64,000 bases of DNA from positions 7,688,001 to 7,752,000 of the forward strand of contig NZ_CP063808.1 of assembly GCF_018128905.1 (NCBI RefSeq), written 5' to 3'. The position numbers were made by a program, and so were the translations under genes. The first letter of the stretch is position 1. Every line of letters starts with the position of its first letter. Below are positions 51,826-60,324 of this stretch, in pieces. The notes beneath the pieces were generated by a model. It worked only from the letters and a program-made list of their open reading frames with translations. It was not told where the DNA came from and made no database searches. The stretch comes from Streptomyces sp. A2-16. Its GTDB lineage: Bacteria > Actinomycetota > Actinomycetes > Streptomycetales > Streptomycetaceae.

Positions 51826-52177
51826 GACTGATCAACGCCCTTCTGAATGCGATGAGTTCGAGGGTTTTCCGGGAGGCCGGACGCACACCTGTGCGCGGAC
51901 ATGCCGGTGCCGGGGAGGCGGGCACGGGTGCGGGTGAGGGCCACTTCGAAGCGGTACGTGGCGGAGCGCGCGGTGTCGCCGGGCGGGGGGGCTCATCGGG
52001 GTGAGCGCGGCGAGGGCGCGGGGCGCCGGAGGTATGCCTGACGGTCTGTCAGGACCGGGGGGGCGCCGACCGCTTGCAGCGGTGGGCCGGGGTCGAGCCT
52101 CGTGCTCCGTACGGCACGGGCTGACGACAGTCCCTGCTGATCAGGGCCTTGCTGAACCTGGTACTACCGGGCGTCTG
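51826..52177. other. 352-base gap between lacI-type gene and transport operon
   Basis: No gene. It should hold the main ara operon promoter. Two small dyads are visible: CGCACA-CC-TGTGCG (51882-51895), about 57 bases before the binding-protein start, and CCTGAC-GGTCT-GTCAGG (52037-52053). No GTTAGCGC-type operator like those at 53272 and 53635 is present. Confidence 0.5.
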
Positions 52178-53227
52178 TCATGTCGGGCTCTCTGTTCGGG
52201 GTCGCGGGCGGGTCGCCGAGGTCCGCACGACGAGACTGGGCGGGATGACGATGTGGGGTCTCTCGCCGGACGCCGGGATCCCGGCGTCCGGATCACCGAC
52301 GATCTCGATCAGCGCGCGCAGGGCACGGCGGCCGAGTTCGTCGAAGTCCTGGCGGACGGTGGTCAGCGACGGGCCGAAGTACTCGGTCTCCGGCATGTCG
52401 TCGAAGCCGACGACACTGATGTCCTCGGGCACCCGGCGCCCGTTCTGCTGCAGGGCCCGCAGCAGACCGAGGGCCATGTGGTCGTTGGCGCAGAACACCG
52501 CGGTGACCTCGGGGTTCGCGGCGATCCGGCGGCCGTGCTCGTATCCGGTACGGGCCGTCCAGTCCGCGCCGGCCAGCGGTTCGGGCACGCGCGCCCCCCG
52601 CTTCTCCAGGGTGGCGCGCCAGCCGGTCTCGCGTTCCTGGGCGTCGAGCCAGGTGCGCGGGCCGGCCAGGTGGTGCACCGTGGGGTGGCCGAGGTCGAGC
52701 AGGTAGGAGGTGGCCAGCTCGGCGCCCGACTCGTTGTCCACGGCGACCGAGACGAGCGCCGTGTGGGTGCCGCAGCCGACCGCGACCAGGGGGACGTCGG
52801 ACGGCACGTTCGCCAGCGCGCCCACGGCGGCGGTCTGCGGCGCGATGACGACGATCCCCGCCACGCCCTGGTTCCGCAGCCGGTCCACGGCGTCCAGCAC
52901 CGAGCGCCGGTCGAGGGTGCCGACCGCGGCCACGGTGACGAAGTAGTCGTGCTCCCTGGCGGCCTGCTCGATGCCGTAGAGCATGCAGGCGGGGCCGTAC
53001 AGCGTCGTGTTGAAGCTGATCACGCCCAGGGTGCGGGTGCGGCGGGTCGCCAGGGTGCGGGCGGCCGCGTTGGGCCGGTAGCCGAGTTCGCGTACGGCGG
53101 AGAGGACCCGTTCCCGGGTGCGGGGACGGACGTTGGGGTGGTCGTTGAGGACCCGGGAGACGGTCTGGTGCGAGACGCCCGCGATCCGGGCCACGTCCGC
53201 CATCACCGGCGCGCGCTCTGTGTCCAC
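52178..53227 (-). CDS. LacI-family regulator of arabinose/arabinan genes
   Basis: A 349-residue LacI/GalR repressor. The HTH is VMADVARIAGVSHQTVSRVLNDHPNV with hinge helix NAAARTLATRR; the periplasmic-binding-protein-like effector domain follows. GTG 53227 is preferred because GAGGAGG lies 6 bases upstream; the longer GTG at 53242 would include that site. It lies between the transport operon and the secreted arabinofuranosidases, with an operator-like palindrome upstream, so it most likely represses all these genes until an arabinose-derived inducer is present. Confidence 0.92.
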   Translation of the reverse strand: MDTERAPVMADVARIAGVSHQTVSRVLNDHPNVRPRTRERVLSAVRELGYRPNAAARTLATRRTRTLGVISFNTTLYGPACMLYGIEQAAREHDYFVTVAAVGTLDRRSVLDAVDRLRNQGVAGIVVIAPQTAAVGALANVPSDVPLVAVGCGTHTALVSVAVDNESGAELATSYLLDLGHPTVHHLAGPRTWLDAQERETGWRATLEKRGARVPEPLAGADWTARTGYEHGRRIAANPEVTAVFCANDHMALGLLRALQQNGRRVPEDISVVGFDDMPETEYFGPSLTTVRQDFDELGRRALRALIEIVGDPDAGIPASGERPHIVIPPSLVVRTSATRPRPRTESPT

Positions 53228-53271
53228 GGTCCGCCTCCTCACACGTCTTCGTGGTGTGTACGTCGTGACGA

Positions 53272-53289
53272 ATTGTTAGCGCACACATT
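53272..53289. promoter_or_regulatory. LacI-type operator O1 (near LacI start)
   Basis: ATTGTTAGC/GCACACATT, an imperfect 18-bp palindrome around a central CG, 45 bases upstream of the LacI start. Its core resembles the GTTAGCGCTAAC sites of Streptomyces LacI proteins; autoregulation is likely. Confidence 0.65.
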
Positions 53290-53634
53290 CTGCGAGGGTC
53301 AAGGATGATCCGGACGTCCCGAGGGCGGAATCGCCGACCGTGCGGATTTCGTCAAGTCCCCGCTGACCTGGCACTACTTGGCCATTGAAGATCGCTCCCG
53401 GCCCGTCCGCGCACCTGGGTAAACAGACGGCACAGCTTTTGTTTTGGGACTCTTGACTGTTCAACCGTGTTGACCCGGAATTCATACGGCCGTAAAAAGA
53501 CGGAGCCGCGAGAGCGATCGCTCCCTCCGGCCGACCACGCGTGAACAGCATGTGCCCAGGTCGGCTCTTCTCCCATCCCCTCCCCCGCACTCTTTTCTGC
53601 GCCCGGAACCCTCTACGCCTCGTGAGGGCCCGGA

Positions 53635-53650
53635 ATGTTAGCGCCAACAT
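53635..53650. promoter_or_regulatory. LacI-type operator O2 (upstream of GH54)
   Basis: ATGTTAGC/GCCAACAT, a 16-bp palindrome with one mismatched pair and central CG, 118 bases before the GH54 start. It shares TGTTAGCGC with O1, 362 bp away, so looping is possible. Confidence 0.75.
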
Positions 53651-53670
53651 CGCCTGTCTCCCGAGCGTCT

Positions 53671-53700
53671 GGTGCCGGTGCTGATGCCGACACCGGCACC
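53671..53700 (+). other. Leader hairpin in the GH54 mRNA
   Basis: GGTGCCGGTG (53671-53680) pairs perfectly with CACCGGCACC (53691-53700) around a 10-base loop. It continues into further CACCGG hexamers. It lies between O2 and the start codon, in the probable 5' leader. Confidence 0.5.
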
Positions 53701-53767
53701 GGCACCGGCACCGGACGACAGACGCACCCACGACAGCCAGAAGCACGCACGACGGAAGAGGTTCACC

Positions 53768-55279
53768 GTGAACGGTCCAGTGACAGACCGCCGACGTCTC
53801 AGAGGGCTCCTGCTGACAGTGAGCGCGGTCCTCACCCTGCTCGCAGGCATCCTGGCCGGGGTCGTGGGCACCGCCGGCACCGCCGCAGCCGCCTCGTCCC
53901 TGCCCTGCGACATCTACGCCTCCGCGGGAACCCCCTGCGCCGCGGCACACAGCACCACGCGGGCGCTCTACGCCTCGTACGGCGGCTCCCTCTACCAGGT
54001 CAAGCGTGCCTCGGACGGGGCGACCACGAACATCGGCCTGCTCAGCACCGGCGGCTACGCCAACGCGGCGGCCCAGGACTCCTTCTGCTCCGGCACGACC
54101 TGCGTCATCACCAAGATCTACGACCAGAGCGCCAACCACAACGACCTGACCATCGAGGGGCCGGGCGGCAACGGCGGCCAGGACGTGGGCGCGATCGCCG
54201 ACGCCCTCCCGGTCACGGTGGGCGGCCACGCGGCCTACGGCGTCTTCGTGAACGCCGGTGTCGGCTACCGCGACAACAGCACCACCGGCATCGCCACCGG
54301 CAGCTCCCCCGAGGGCGCCTACATGGTGACCAGCGGCCACCACGTGAACAACCGCTGCTGCTTCGACTACGGCAACGCCGAGACGTCCGGCAACGACACC
54401 GGCAACGGCCACATGGACGCGATCAACTTCGGTACGGAGTGCTGGTTCTCGTGCTCCGGCGCCGGATCGGGCCCCTGGGTCGAGGCGGACCTGGAGAACG
54501 GGCTCTTCTTCGGAGGCAACGGCTCGAACACGAACAACAAGGGCAACTCCAGCGAGTACGTCACCGCCCTGGAGAAGAACAACGGCACGACCACCTACGC
54601 GATCAAGGGCGGCAACGCCCAATCAGGCTCACTGACCACCTGGTACAACGGGGCCCTGCCCAACCTCGGCGGATACACCCCGATGCACTTGGAGGGCGCC
54701 ATCGTCCTCGGCACCGGCGGTGACAACAGCAACGGCTCCGACGGCTCCTTCTTCGAGGGCGTCATGACCTCCGGCTACCCGACCGACGCCGCCGACAACG
54801 CCGTACAAGCCAACATCACCTCCGTCGGCTACACCACCCCGACCGCGAACTTCCCGGTCACCGGCACCGCCTACCGCCTGACCAACACCAACTCCGGCAA
54901 GGTCCTGGACGCGGTCAACTGCGGCACCGCCAACGGCACCTCCATCGACCTGTGGGCCTCGCTCGGCAACACCTGCCAGCAGTGGAAGTTCGCGAGCGCG
55001 GGCAACGGCCACTACACCATCACCAACGTCAACAGCGGCACGGTCCTGGACGACAAGAACTGCGGACAGTCCAACGGCACGGCCGTCCAGCTGTGGGCCT
55101 CCCTCGGCAACACCTGCCAGCAGTGGGACGTCACCAAGGTCGGCAGCCACTACACGATCTCCAACGTCAACACCGGCATGACGCTGGACGTGGCGAACTG
55201 CGGCACGGCCAACGGGACGGCGGTGCGGCAGTGGCAGCAGTTGGACAACACGTGCCAGCAGTGGAACATCGCGCCGTGA
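53768..55279 (+). CDS. Secreted alpha-L-arabinofuranosidase, GH54 + ricin-type (CBM13) domain
   Basis: A 503-residue secreted enzyme. A long basic signal region ends near residue 42 (AAAAS). The GH54 catalytic domain covers about 43-360, with paired-Cys disulfides (the CC in NNRCCFDYGN) and the block SGPWVEADLENGLFFGG; Glu243 in DLENG is the probable nucleophile and Asp319 in GGDNSNG the acid/base by homology with fungal AbfB. The C-terminal beta-trefoil (about 365-503) has three QQW repeats (NTCQQW), i.e. a CBM13 lectin, in place of the CBM42 of fungal enzymes. It releases terminal arabinose from arabinan or arabinoxylan. GTG 53768 follows AAGAGG. Confidence 0.9.
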   Translation: MNGPVTDRRRLRGLLLTVSAVLTLLAGILAGVVGTAGTAAAASSLPCDIYASAGTPCAAAHSTTRALYASYGGSLYQVKRASDGATTNIGLLSTGGYANAAAQDSFCSGTTCVITKIYDQSANHNDLTIEGPGGNGGQDVGAIADALPVTVGGHAAYGVFVNAGVGYRDNSTTGIATGSSPEGAYMVTSGHHVNNRCCFDYGNAETSGNDTGNGHMDAINFGTECWFSCSGAGSGPWVEADLENGLFFGGNGSNTNNKGNSSEYVTALEKNNGTTTYAIKGGNAQSGSLTTWYNGALPNLGGYTPMHLEGAIVLGTGGDNSNGSDGSFFEGVMTSGYPTDAADNAVQANITSVGYTTPTANFPVTGTAYRLTNTNSGKVLDAVNCGTANGTSIDLWASLGNTCQQWKFASAGNGHYTITNVNSGTVLDDKNCGQSNGTAVQLWASLGNTCQQWDVTKVGSHYTISNVNTGMTLDVANCGTANGTAVRQWQQLDNTCQQWNIAP

Positions 55280-55300
55280 TGTGACGGTCGCGGGCGGACT

Positions 55301-55365
55301 GGGTCCGTCGGTCCTGCCCGTCCCCTCCCTCTCCCCCTCCCCCTCCCCCGCCCACCGACGGGCCC
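55301..55365 (+). terminator. Long hairpin after GH54 gene
   Basis: GGGTCCGTCGGT (55301-55312) pairs with ACCGACGGGCCC (55354-55365), including one G-U pair, around a 41-base pyrimidine-rich loop. It could be a weak terminator or a processing site before the GH51 gene. Confidence 0.45.
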
Positions 55366-55410
55366 GCGCCTGATCGTCCGTAGGGAGTCCCGCCTCCCGT
55401 TCTTTTGAGT

Positions 55411-55491
55411 CCTTCGAGCTCTTCGAGCCCTTCGAGCCTTTCCCGCCCTTCGCGTCTTTCGCGTCTTTCGAATCCGTCGTGTCTTTCGAAC
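55411..55491 (+). repeat. Nine-unit, 9-base tandem array in the GH51 leader
   Basis: Nine consecutive 9-base units: CCTTCGAGC, TCTTCGAGC, CCTTCGAGC, CTTTCCCGC, CCTTCGCGT, CTTTCGCGT, CTTTCGAAT, CCGTCGTGT, CTTTCGAAC. The array ends at the AAAGGA ribosome site of the GH51 gene. Units share a YTTCGNNY core and are clearly diverged copies. Confidence 0.8.
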
Positions 55492-55504
55492 AAAGGAACC
55501 GCGC

Positions 55505-58135
55505 ATGCCCTCAGAAGCCGGACCGTCCCGCAGGGCCGTCCTGTCCGCAATCGGTGTCGCGTCCCTGGCCGGGACCTTCGCCGGGTCCGTGCCGGCCGTC
55601 GCCGCTCCCGCGACGGTGTCCACCTCCGCTGCCTCCGCCTCCGACGCGGCTGTCGCCCTCCCCGCCGCAGCGGCTCACTGGACCTTCGACGAAGGCTCCG
55701 GCACCACCGCCGCCGACGCGTCCGGCAACGCCCACACCGCCACGCTCCAGGGCGCGGCCGGCTGGGACACCGGAAAGGTGGGCGCCCACAGCCTGAACCT
55801 CACGGCGGGCGGCAACGCGACGGCCCCCGTCCCCGTGGTGGACACCTCGGCGGCGTTCTCGGTGTCCGCCTGGGTCAACCTCGCCCAACTGGGCGGCTAC
55901 CAGACGGCCGTGAGCATCGACGGCAAGGTGGTCAGCGCCTTCTACCTGGGCCTGCGCGACGACACGGGCACGTTCGCCTTCGCCCGCCTGGCGTCCGACG
56001 CGACCCAGGGTGCGGCGGTGGCGGCGGCCGCCTCCGCTCCGGCCGCCGGCACCTGGACGCACCTGGTGGGCGTCAACGACCCGGCTTCCGGCGTGACCCG
56101 CCTCTACGTCAACGGCGTACTCGAAGGCGAGACGGCCTACACCGGGGGCTGGGCCGGCACGGGGGCCACGGCGATCGGCCGCGCCCTGTACGGCGGCGGG
56201 CAGGTGGACCAGTTCCACGGCCGGATCGACGACGTACAACTCTTCCCGACCGCCCTCACCTCGGACCAGGTGGCGACACTGGCGGGCGTCCCGGTGGAGT
56301 CCACGACCCCCCTGCTGAGCGTGGACGTGTCGACCCCCGCGCACGCGGTCTCCCCCATCCTCCCGGGCCTGATGTTCGAGGACATCAACCACTCCGGCGA
56401 GGGCGGCATCTACGCCGAACTGGTCCAGAACCGCTCGATGATGGCGAGCGACACGAGCCCGGTGCACTGGTCGGCGGTGGGCGGCACGACACTGACGCTG
56501 GACACATCGACGCCGCTGAACGAGGCGCTGAACCGCTCGCTGAAGGTGGTGCTGCCGAGCGGTACGGGTCCTTCGAGTCGCTCCGGTGTCTCGAACGACG
56601 GCTTCTGGGGCATCCCGGTGCGCCCCCGAACCACCTACACGGCCCGCCTGTTCGCGAAGGCGTCACGCCGCATGGGCCCGCTGACGGTGTCGATCGAGTC
56701 GGCGGACGGGGGGACGGTGTACGCCTCGGCAAGGATCGGGCACATCGGTACGACCTTCCCGGACCGCCCCTTCGAACTCACCCTGCGCACAGGCGCGAAC
56801 GCCCCGGTGACCGGTGACGCTCGGCTGACGGTCACCACGGCCGACCCGTCCGCCGCGGGCGAGACGCTGTGGCTCCAGCACGTCTCCCTGTTCCCCCCGA
56901 CGTACAACAACCGCCCGAACGGCCTGCGGGTGGACCTGATGGAGAAGCTGGTCGCCCTGAAGCCCAAGTTCCTGCGCTTCCCCGGCGGCAACTTCCTGGA
57001 GGGCAACACGATCGCGACCCGCTTCAACTGGAAGAACACGATCGGCCCGGTCTGGGAACGCCCCGGCCACATGGACGACGCGTGGGGCTACTGGTCGACG
57101 GACGGCCTGGGCCTGCTGGAGTACCTGCAGTGGGTGGAGGACATGAAGGCCCAGCCGGTCCTCGCGGTCTTCGCCGGCTACACGCTGAAGGGTGACCACG
57201 TCACGGGCGACGCCCTCCAGCCGTTCGTCCAGGACGCGTTGGACGAGATCGAATACGTGACGGGCCCGGTGACGAGCACATGGGGCGCCCGGCGCGCGGC
57301 CGACGGCCACCCGAAGCCGTTCCCGCTGGAGTACGTGGAGATAGGCAACGAGGACTGGTTCGACGGCTCGGGCTCGTACGACTCCCGCTTCACGGCGTTC
57401 CACGACGCGATCAAGGCGAAGTACCCGCACCTGAAGCTGATCGCGACGACAACGGTGACGAGCCGCACCCCGGACCTGATCGACGAGCACTACTACTTGG
57501 CCCCGTCGGCGGCCCAGGCGGCCACCCACAAGTACGACAACCGCGACCGCGCGTCGACGAAGGTCTTCGTGGGCGAGTGGGCGGCACAGGAGGGCCGCCC
57601 GACGCCCGACTTGAACGCGGCGCTGGGCGACGCGTCCTGGCTGGCGGGCCTGATCCGCAACTCGGACCAGGTGCTGATGGAGTGCTACGCGCCGCTGTTC
57701 TCCCACGTCAAGAACAACGTCTGGGCGACGAATCTGATCGCCTACGACAACCTGACGAGCTACGTGTCGCCTAGTTATTGGGCCCAGCACATGCTGACGA
57801 GCAAGCTGGGCGAGCTGGTACTGCCGGCGACGGCACGCGCACTGCCGGGGCTGGCTACGGTGGCGACGCGCTCGGGCAAGCACGTGTACTTGGCGGTGGT
57901 GAACTACGGGACGGAGAAGCTGGATGTCCCGGTGGAACTCCAGGGCTTGGCCAAGGGAGTCAGGAAGAACGCGACGGCAACGGTCCTGACGGGTCCGTCT
58001 CCGACGGCGGCTAACACGTTGACGGAGCCGACGACACTCGTCCCGAGAACCACGGCAGTAGCGGGAGCAGGGCAGACCTTCACAACGACCCTGCCCCCGC
58101 TGTCGGTCACCGTCCTGGAACTCACCATGGTTTGA
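55505..58135 (+). CDS. Secreted alpha-L-arabinofuranosidase, LamG + GH51
   Basis: An 876-residue Tat-exported enzyme (SRRAVLSAIG near residue 10). A LamG/concanavalin-like domain (about 55-265) precedes a CBM4-like insert and the GH51 barrel. Acid/base Glu616 is in EIGNEDW and nucleophile Glu691 in VFVGEWA; both fit the family. The C-terminal beta domain is complete. It acts outside the cell on arabinan or arabinoxylan side chains alongside the GH54 enzyme encoded upstream (225-base gap). A strong hairpin follows. Confidence 0.94.
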   Translation: MPSEAGPSRRAVLSAIGVASLAGTFAGSVPAVAAPATVSTSAASASDAAVALPAAAAHWTFDEGSGTTAADASGNAHTATLQGAAGWDTGKVGAHSLNLTAGGNATAPVPVVDTSAAFSVSAWVNLAQLGGYQTAVSIDGKVVSAFYLGLRDDTGTFAFARLASDATQGAAVAAAASAPAAGTWTHLVGVNDPASGVTRLYVNGVLEGETAYTGGWAGTGATAIGRALYGGGQVDQFHGRIDDVQLFPTALTSDQVATLAGVPVESTTPLLSVDVSTPAHAVSPILPGLMFEDINHSGEGGIYAELVQNRSMMASDTSPVHWSAVGGTTLTLDTSTPLNEALNRSLKVVLPSGTGPSSRSGVSNDGFWGIPVRPRTTYTARLFAKASRRMGPLTVSIESADGGTVYASARIGHIGTTFPDRPFELTLRTGANAPVTGDARLTVTTADPSAAGETLWLQHVSLFPPTYNNRPNGLRVDLMEKLVALKPKFLRFPGGNFLEGNTIATRFNWKNTIGPVWERPGHMDDAWGYWSTDGLGLLEYLQWVEDMKAQPVLAVFAGYTLKGDHVTGDALQPFVQDALDEIEYVTGPVTSTWGARRAADGHPKPFPLEYVEIGNEDWFDGSGSYDSRFTAFHDAIKAKYPHLKLIATTTVTSRTPDLIDEHYYLAPSAAQAATHKYDNRDRASTKVFVGEWAAQEGRPTPDLNAALGDASWLAGLIRNSDQVLMECYAPLFSHVKNNVWATNLIAYDNLTSYVSPSYWAQHMLTSKLGELVLPATARALPGLATVATRSGKHVYLAVVNYGTEKLDVPVELQGLAKGVRKNATATVLTGPSPTAANTLTEPTTLVPRTTAVAGAGQTFTTTLPPLSVTVLELTMV

Positions 58136-58153
58136 TCCCGGCAAAGCTCTGAG

Positions 58154-58183
58154 GGCCGCTGGATGGCCAGTTGTCCAGCGGCC
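58154..58183 (+). terminator. Terminator hairpin after GH51 gene
   Basis: A 10-bp perfect stem, GGCCGCTGGA (58154-58163) with TCCAGCGGCC (58174-58183), and a 10-base loop. Confidence 0.8.
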
Positions 58184-58335
58184 AGGCTTCATGCGCTCCG
58201 AACGCGAGACGGACGAGCCTGGTCACTCATGATCACTCAAACGCGGCGAACAAGGGAGATCACCGAAACCCCAAACCACGAGGGCGGGTTGTCCGAGGTA
58301 CTCACCAGAAGATCACCAGAAGGAGCCCCTTGGTC

Positions 58336-58794
58336 ATGGGTTACGTCTCGCGTCTCACCACAGCTCTGGCAGCCGCAGGAGCACTCGCGCTTACCGCTCC
58401 AACAACGGCGCATGCCACAGCGATCGGATCAACTCCGGTGCAGACCTTCGAGTACAGCGTGGGCGGAGCGACGATGAAGATCCCGACGGGGTGCATGTTC
58501 ACCCACGTCATCCGCGGCAAGGGCAAAAGGATCAACTACCAGAACGCCGGCGTCGACTGCGCCTTCGTCGCGGCCCTCGGAAGCGGCTTCTGCAACTGGC
58601 GCATCGACTTCACCTACGCCGACACCAACAACCGCGTGTACCGCACCTCACGCGGCAAGACGCACAACGAGTGCAAGATCGACCCGATGCGGAACAACTC
58701 TCCTCAGACGCTCCCTCGTTATGGCAGGGCGTGCACGCACCTCTACGTCGGTGGAGTGCGCCGCGTGAGCCAATGCCACCACATCACGAAGTGA
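58336..58794 (+). CDS. Secreted Cys-containing protein, unknown function
   Basis: A 152-residue precursor with a signal peptide (to about residue 28, AHA-T). The mature part has six Cys residues (in GCMFTH, VDCAF, GFCNW, NECKID, ACTHLY and SQCHH), consistent with disulfides, and many basic residues. The pattern is reminiscent of small secreted Streptomyces proteins without assigned family. GGAG lies 10 bases before the ATG. From here the sequence is less GC-rich between genes than before, suggesting an accessory stretch. Confidence 0.72.
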   Translation: MGYVSRLTTALAAAGALALTAPTTAHATAIGSTPVQTFEYSVGGATMKIPTGCMFTHVIRGKGKRINYQNAGVDCAFVAALGSGFCNWRIDFTYADTNNRVYRTSRGKTHNECKIDPMRNNSPQTLPRYGRACTHLYVGGVRRVSQCHHITK

Positions 58795-58801
58795 GCCCCA
58801 C

Positions 58802-59047
58802 ATGGTCGAGCAGCAGCAGAGGAAAAGCCAGGGCCAGGAATGGGAGGACCGTCGGCGCCGAGCGGGCATCATCGCGTTCGTAGCAGGACTGGTCATCACG
58901 CTCGCCTTTTTCGCCTTCTTCCCCGGACTGCCGCATGTCATCGACTGGGGCGCCATCCTCGTCGCTCTGGCGGTGGGCGGGCTGGCTCGGTGGGTTTGCC
59001 AGTCGCGGATGGCCAAGTCGGCGAGCAGGGAGCCGGAAGACCCGTGA
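58802..59047 (+). CDS. Small membrane protein, two helices
   Basis: An 81-residue protein: a charged N-terminal region (residues 1-20), two hydrophobic segments (about 22-40 and 48-64) and a charged tail. It starts 7 bases after the secreted protein's stop, so they are cotranscribed. Function unknown; its position suggests it might anchor or control the secreted neighbour. Confidence 0.65.
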   Translation: MVEQQQRKSQGQEWEDRRRRAGIIAFVAGLVITLAFFAFFPGLPHVIDWGAILVALAVGGLARWVCQSRMAKSASREPEDP

Positions 59048-59093
59048 CCGGTAACCGGTCCGGCGACGGAGCCACTACTGGACGAACCCACCT

Positions 59094-59768
59094 TCATGCC
59101 CGGAGGTGGGTTCGTCGCCATGTGGTCGGGGCCGGGGATGCATCACCGCCTTTGGACGTCGGTGATCTTACGGAGAGCTCTGTACTCGCCGAAGCAGTAC
59201 TGATCAGAGACGGTCTGTAGCTCAGACTGGCCCGGTTCGTCAGCTCGGCGGTCTGGATGACCGGCCCGGACTCGTCACCATGGATCGCGTAAGTGATCTC
59301 GTAGACGGCATCCGGGTCGACGTCCCCACTGCTGCAGAGGTAGGTCAGGTCGGGCTCCACGGTCACGTTGCAGCCCGCCGATCCGAAGCACTGCCGCGAG
59401 GTGGTGCGCAGGTCGATCGAGAAGCTGTCGGCGTCGACCTGGCTGTACGTCGGTTCCGTGGCGGGGCTGACGAACTCCACGTCCGGGACACTCGACGCGG
59501 TGGCGGCGCCGGTGGTCGGCTTGTCGTCGCCGGTGGCCCCCACCGTGGCCCCCACGACGACGATGCCCGTGGTGACGATCACGGCGGCGGCCGAACCGAT
59601 GATGACCGCGTTGATGCGGCGATTCTTCGGCAGGACGGGCGCCTCGGCCGACCAGGGCGTCGGGAAGGCGGCCGGCGGGACGGCGGGCGGCGGGACGGCG
59701 GGCGGCGGGACGGCGGGCGGCGGCGCCGCGGGAGGTCGCGGAACACTCTCGCCCCTCGTCAGTCTCAC
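59094..59768 (-). CDS. Proline-rich single-span membrane protein
   Basis: A 224-residue protein: a cytoplasmic proline-rich N-terminus with a PPPAV motif repeated three times, one transmembrane helix (about 52-72), a Thr/Ser linker and an extracytoplasmic domain with a disulfide-like pair (CFGSAGC) and a further Cys. The GTG at 59768 overlaps the TGA that ends the restored MmpS-like frame (GTGA), so the two were an operon. No named family is recognised for the outer domain. Confidence 0.7.
   Translation of the reverse strand: MRLTRGESVPRPPAAPPPAVPPPAVPPPAVPPAAFPTPWSAEAPVLPKNRRINAVIIGSAAAVIVTTGIVVVGATVGATGDDKPTTGAATASSVPDVEFVSPATEPTYSQVDADSFSIDLRTTSRQCFGSAGCNVTVEPDLTYLCSSGDVDPDAVYEITYAIHGDESGPVIQTAELTNRASLSYRPSLISTASASTELSVRSPTSKGGDASPAPTTWRRTHLRA
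59676..59720. repeat. Three perfect 15-bp tandem repeats
   Basis: The unit CGGGACGGCGGGCGG is repeated three times without mismatch. On the minus strand it encodes PPPAV repeats in the membrane protein. Such in-frame repeats can change copy number by slippage. Confidence 0.85.
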
Positions 59769-60324
59769 CCGCCCAGCAGGCCCGAACTGAGCTGCGCACT
59801 ACAGATGTTGTAGTCGCCGGCCGCATGCCCCTTCTTGGTCTTCCCGTCGACCGTGACGGAGCAGTAGATGTCCCCGGCCCCCTGGAGCTGCGCGGTGACG
59901 TTGAACTACAGGGCGTCGCGGTCGAGGGGAAGGGTGCCGTAGGTGATGTTGAGCGGTCCAAGGGCGCCGGCGGGAGCGGTGCCCCAGACCTTGAAGACGA
60001 CGACCTTCTTGTCGACCTTCTTCTCGCTGTCGACCTCGGTGCCACTCTCCCGGGAGCCGTCGTCCGCTTTTTCGCCCTTGGACGCGGACCCGCCGACCTT
60101 GGCGTCGTCGCCGCTCTTGGTGTCCTTTGAGCCAGAGCCGCCGTTCGCGACGGCACCGATGAGGGCGATCAGGACGATGAGCCCGACGAGACTCAGGCAT
60201 CCCAGCCCGATGACCTTTCCCGCACCGCGCTCCTTGGGCGGCGGCGACGCGAACGACGCCTGCCCGAAGGGTTGTTGAGGTCCATCCATCCGGGCTGCTG
60301 CGGCGGGTACTGCTGTTGGCTCAT
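59765..60324 (-). pseudogene. MmpS-like membrane protein gene with frameshift and nonsense codon
   Basis: From ATG 60324 (ribosome site GGGGGA) the protein begins MSQQQYPPQQPGWMD, then needs a +1 C near 60280 to continue into PQQPFGQASFASPPPKERG. The other frame goes on through a transmembrane helix and VVFKVWGTAPAG, and is stopped by TAG at 59908-59906. Beyond that the same frame reads on through VTAQLQGAGDIYCSVTVDG and DYNICSAQLSSG to TGA at 59765. The last block is the MmpS-type C-terminus, so both lesions interrupt one gene. Restored, it would be about 186 residues. The original CAG codon at 59908 is inferred. Confidence 0.78.

Larger units (their letters stand above)
53228..53767. promoter_or_regulatory. 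540-base divergent control region with two LacI-type operators
   Basis: The region between the LacI gene and the GH54 gene. It contains operators O1 (53272-53289) and O2 (53635-53650), a vegetative-type promoter TTGACC (53470-53475), 17-base spacer, TAAAAA (53493-53498), and a leader hairpin (53671-53700). I see no gene in it. Confidence 0.65.

Noticed and set aside
53691..53715. CACCGG hexamer run as a microsatellite of its own
   Set aside because: Four copies only, and part of it forms the right arm of the leader hairpin.
59275..60156. A 293-residue minus-strand frame across the MmpS-like region
   Set aside because: Arg/Ala/Pro-rich shadow in the third frame; the two other minus frames together give the recognisable protein.
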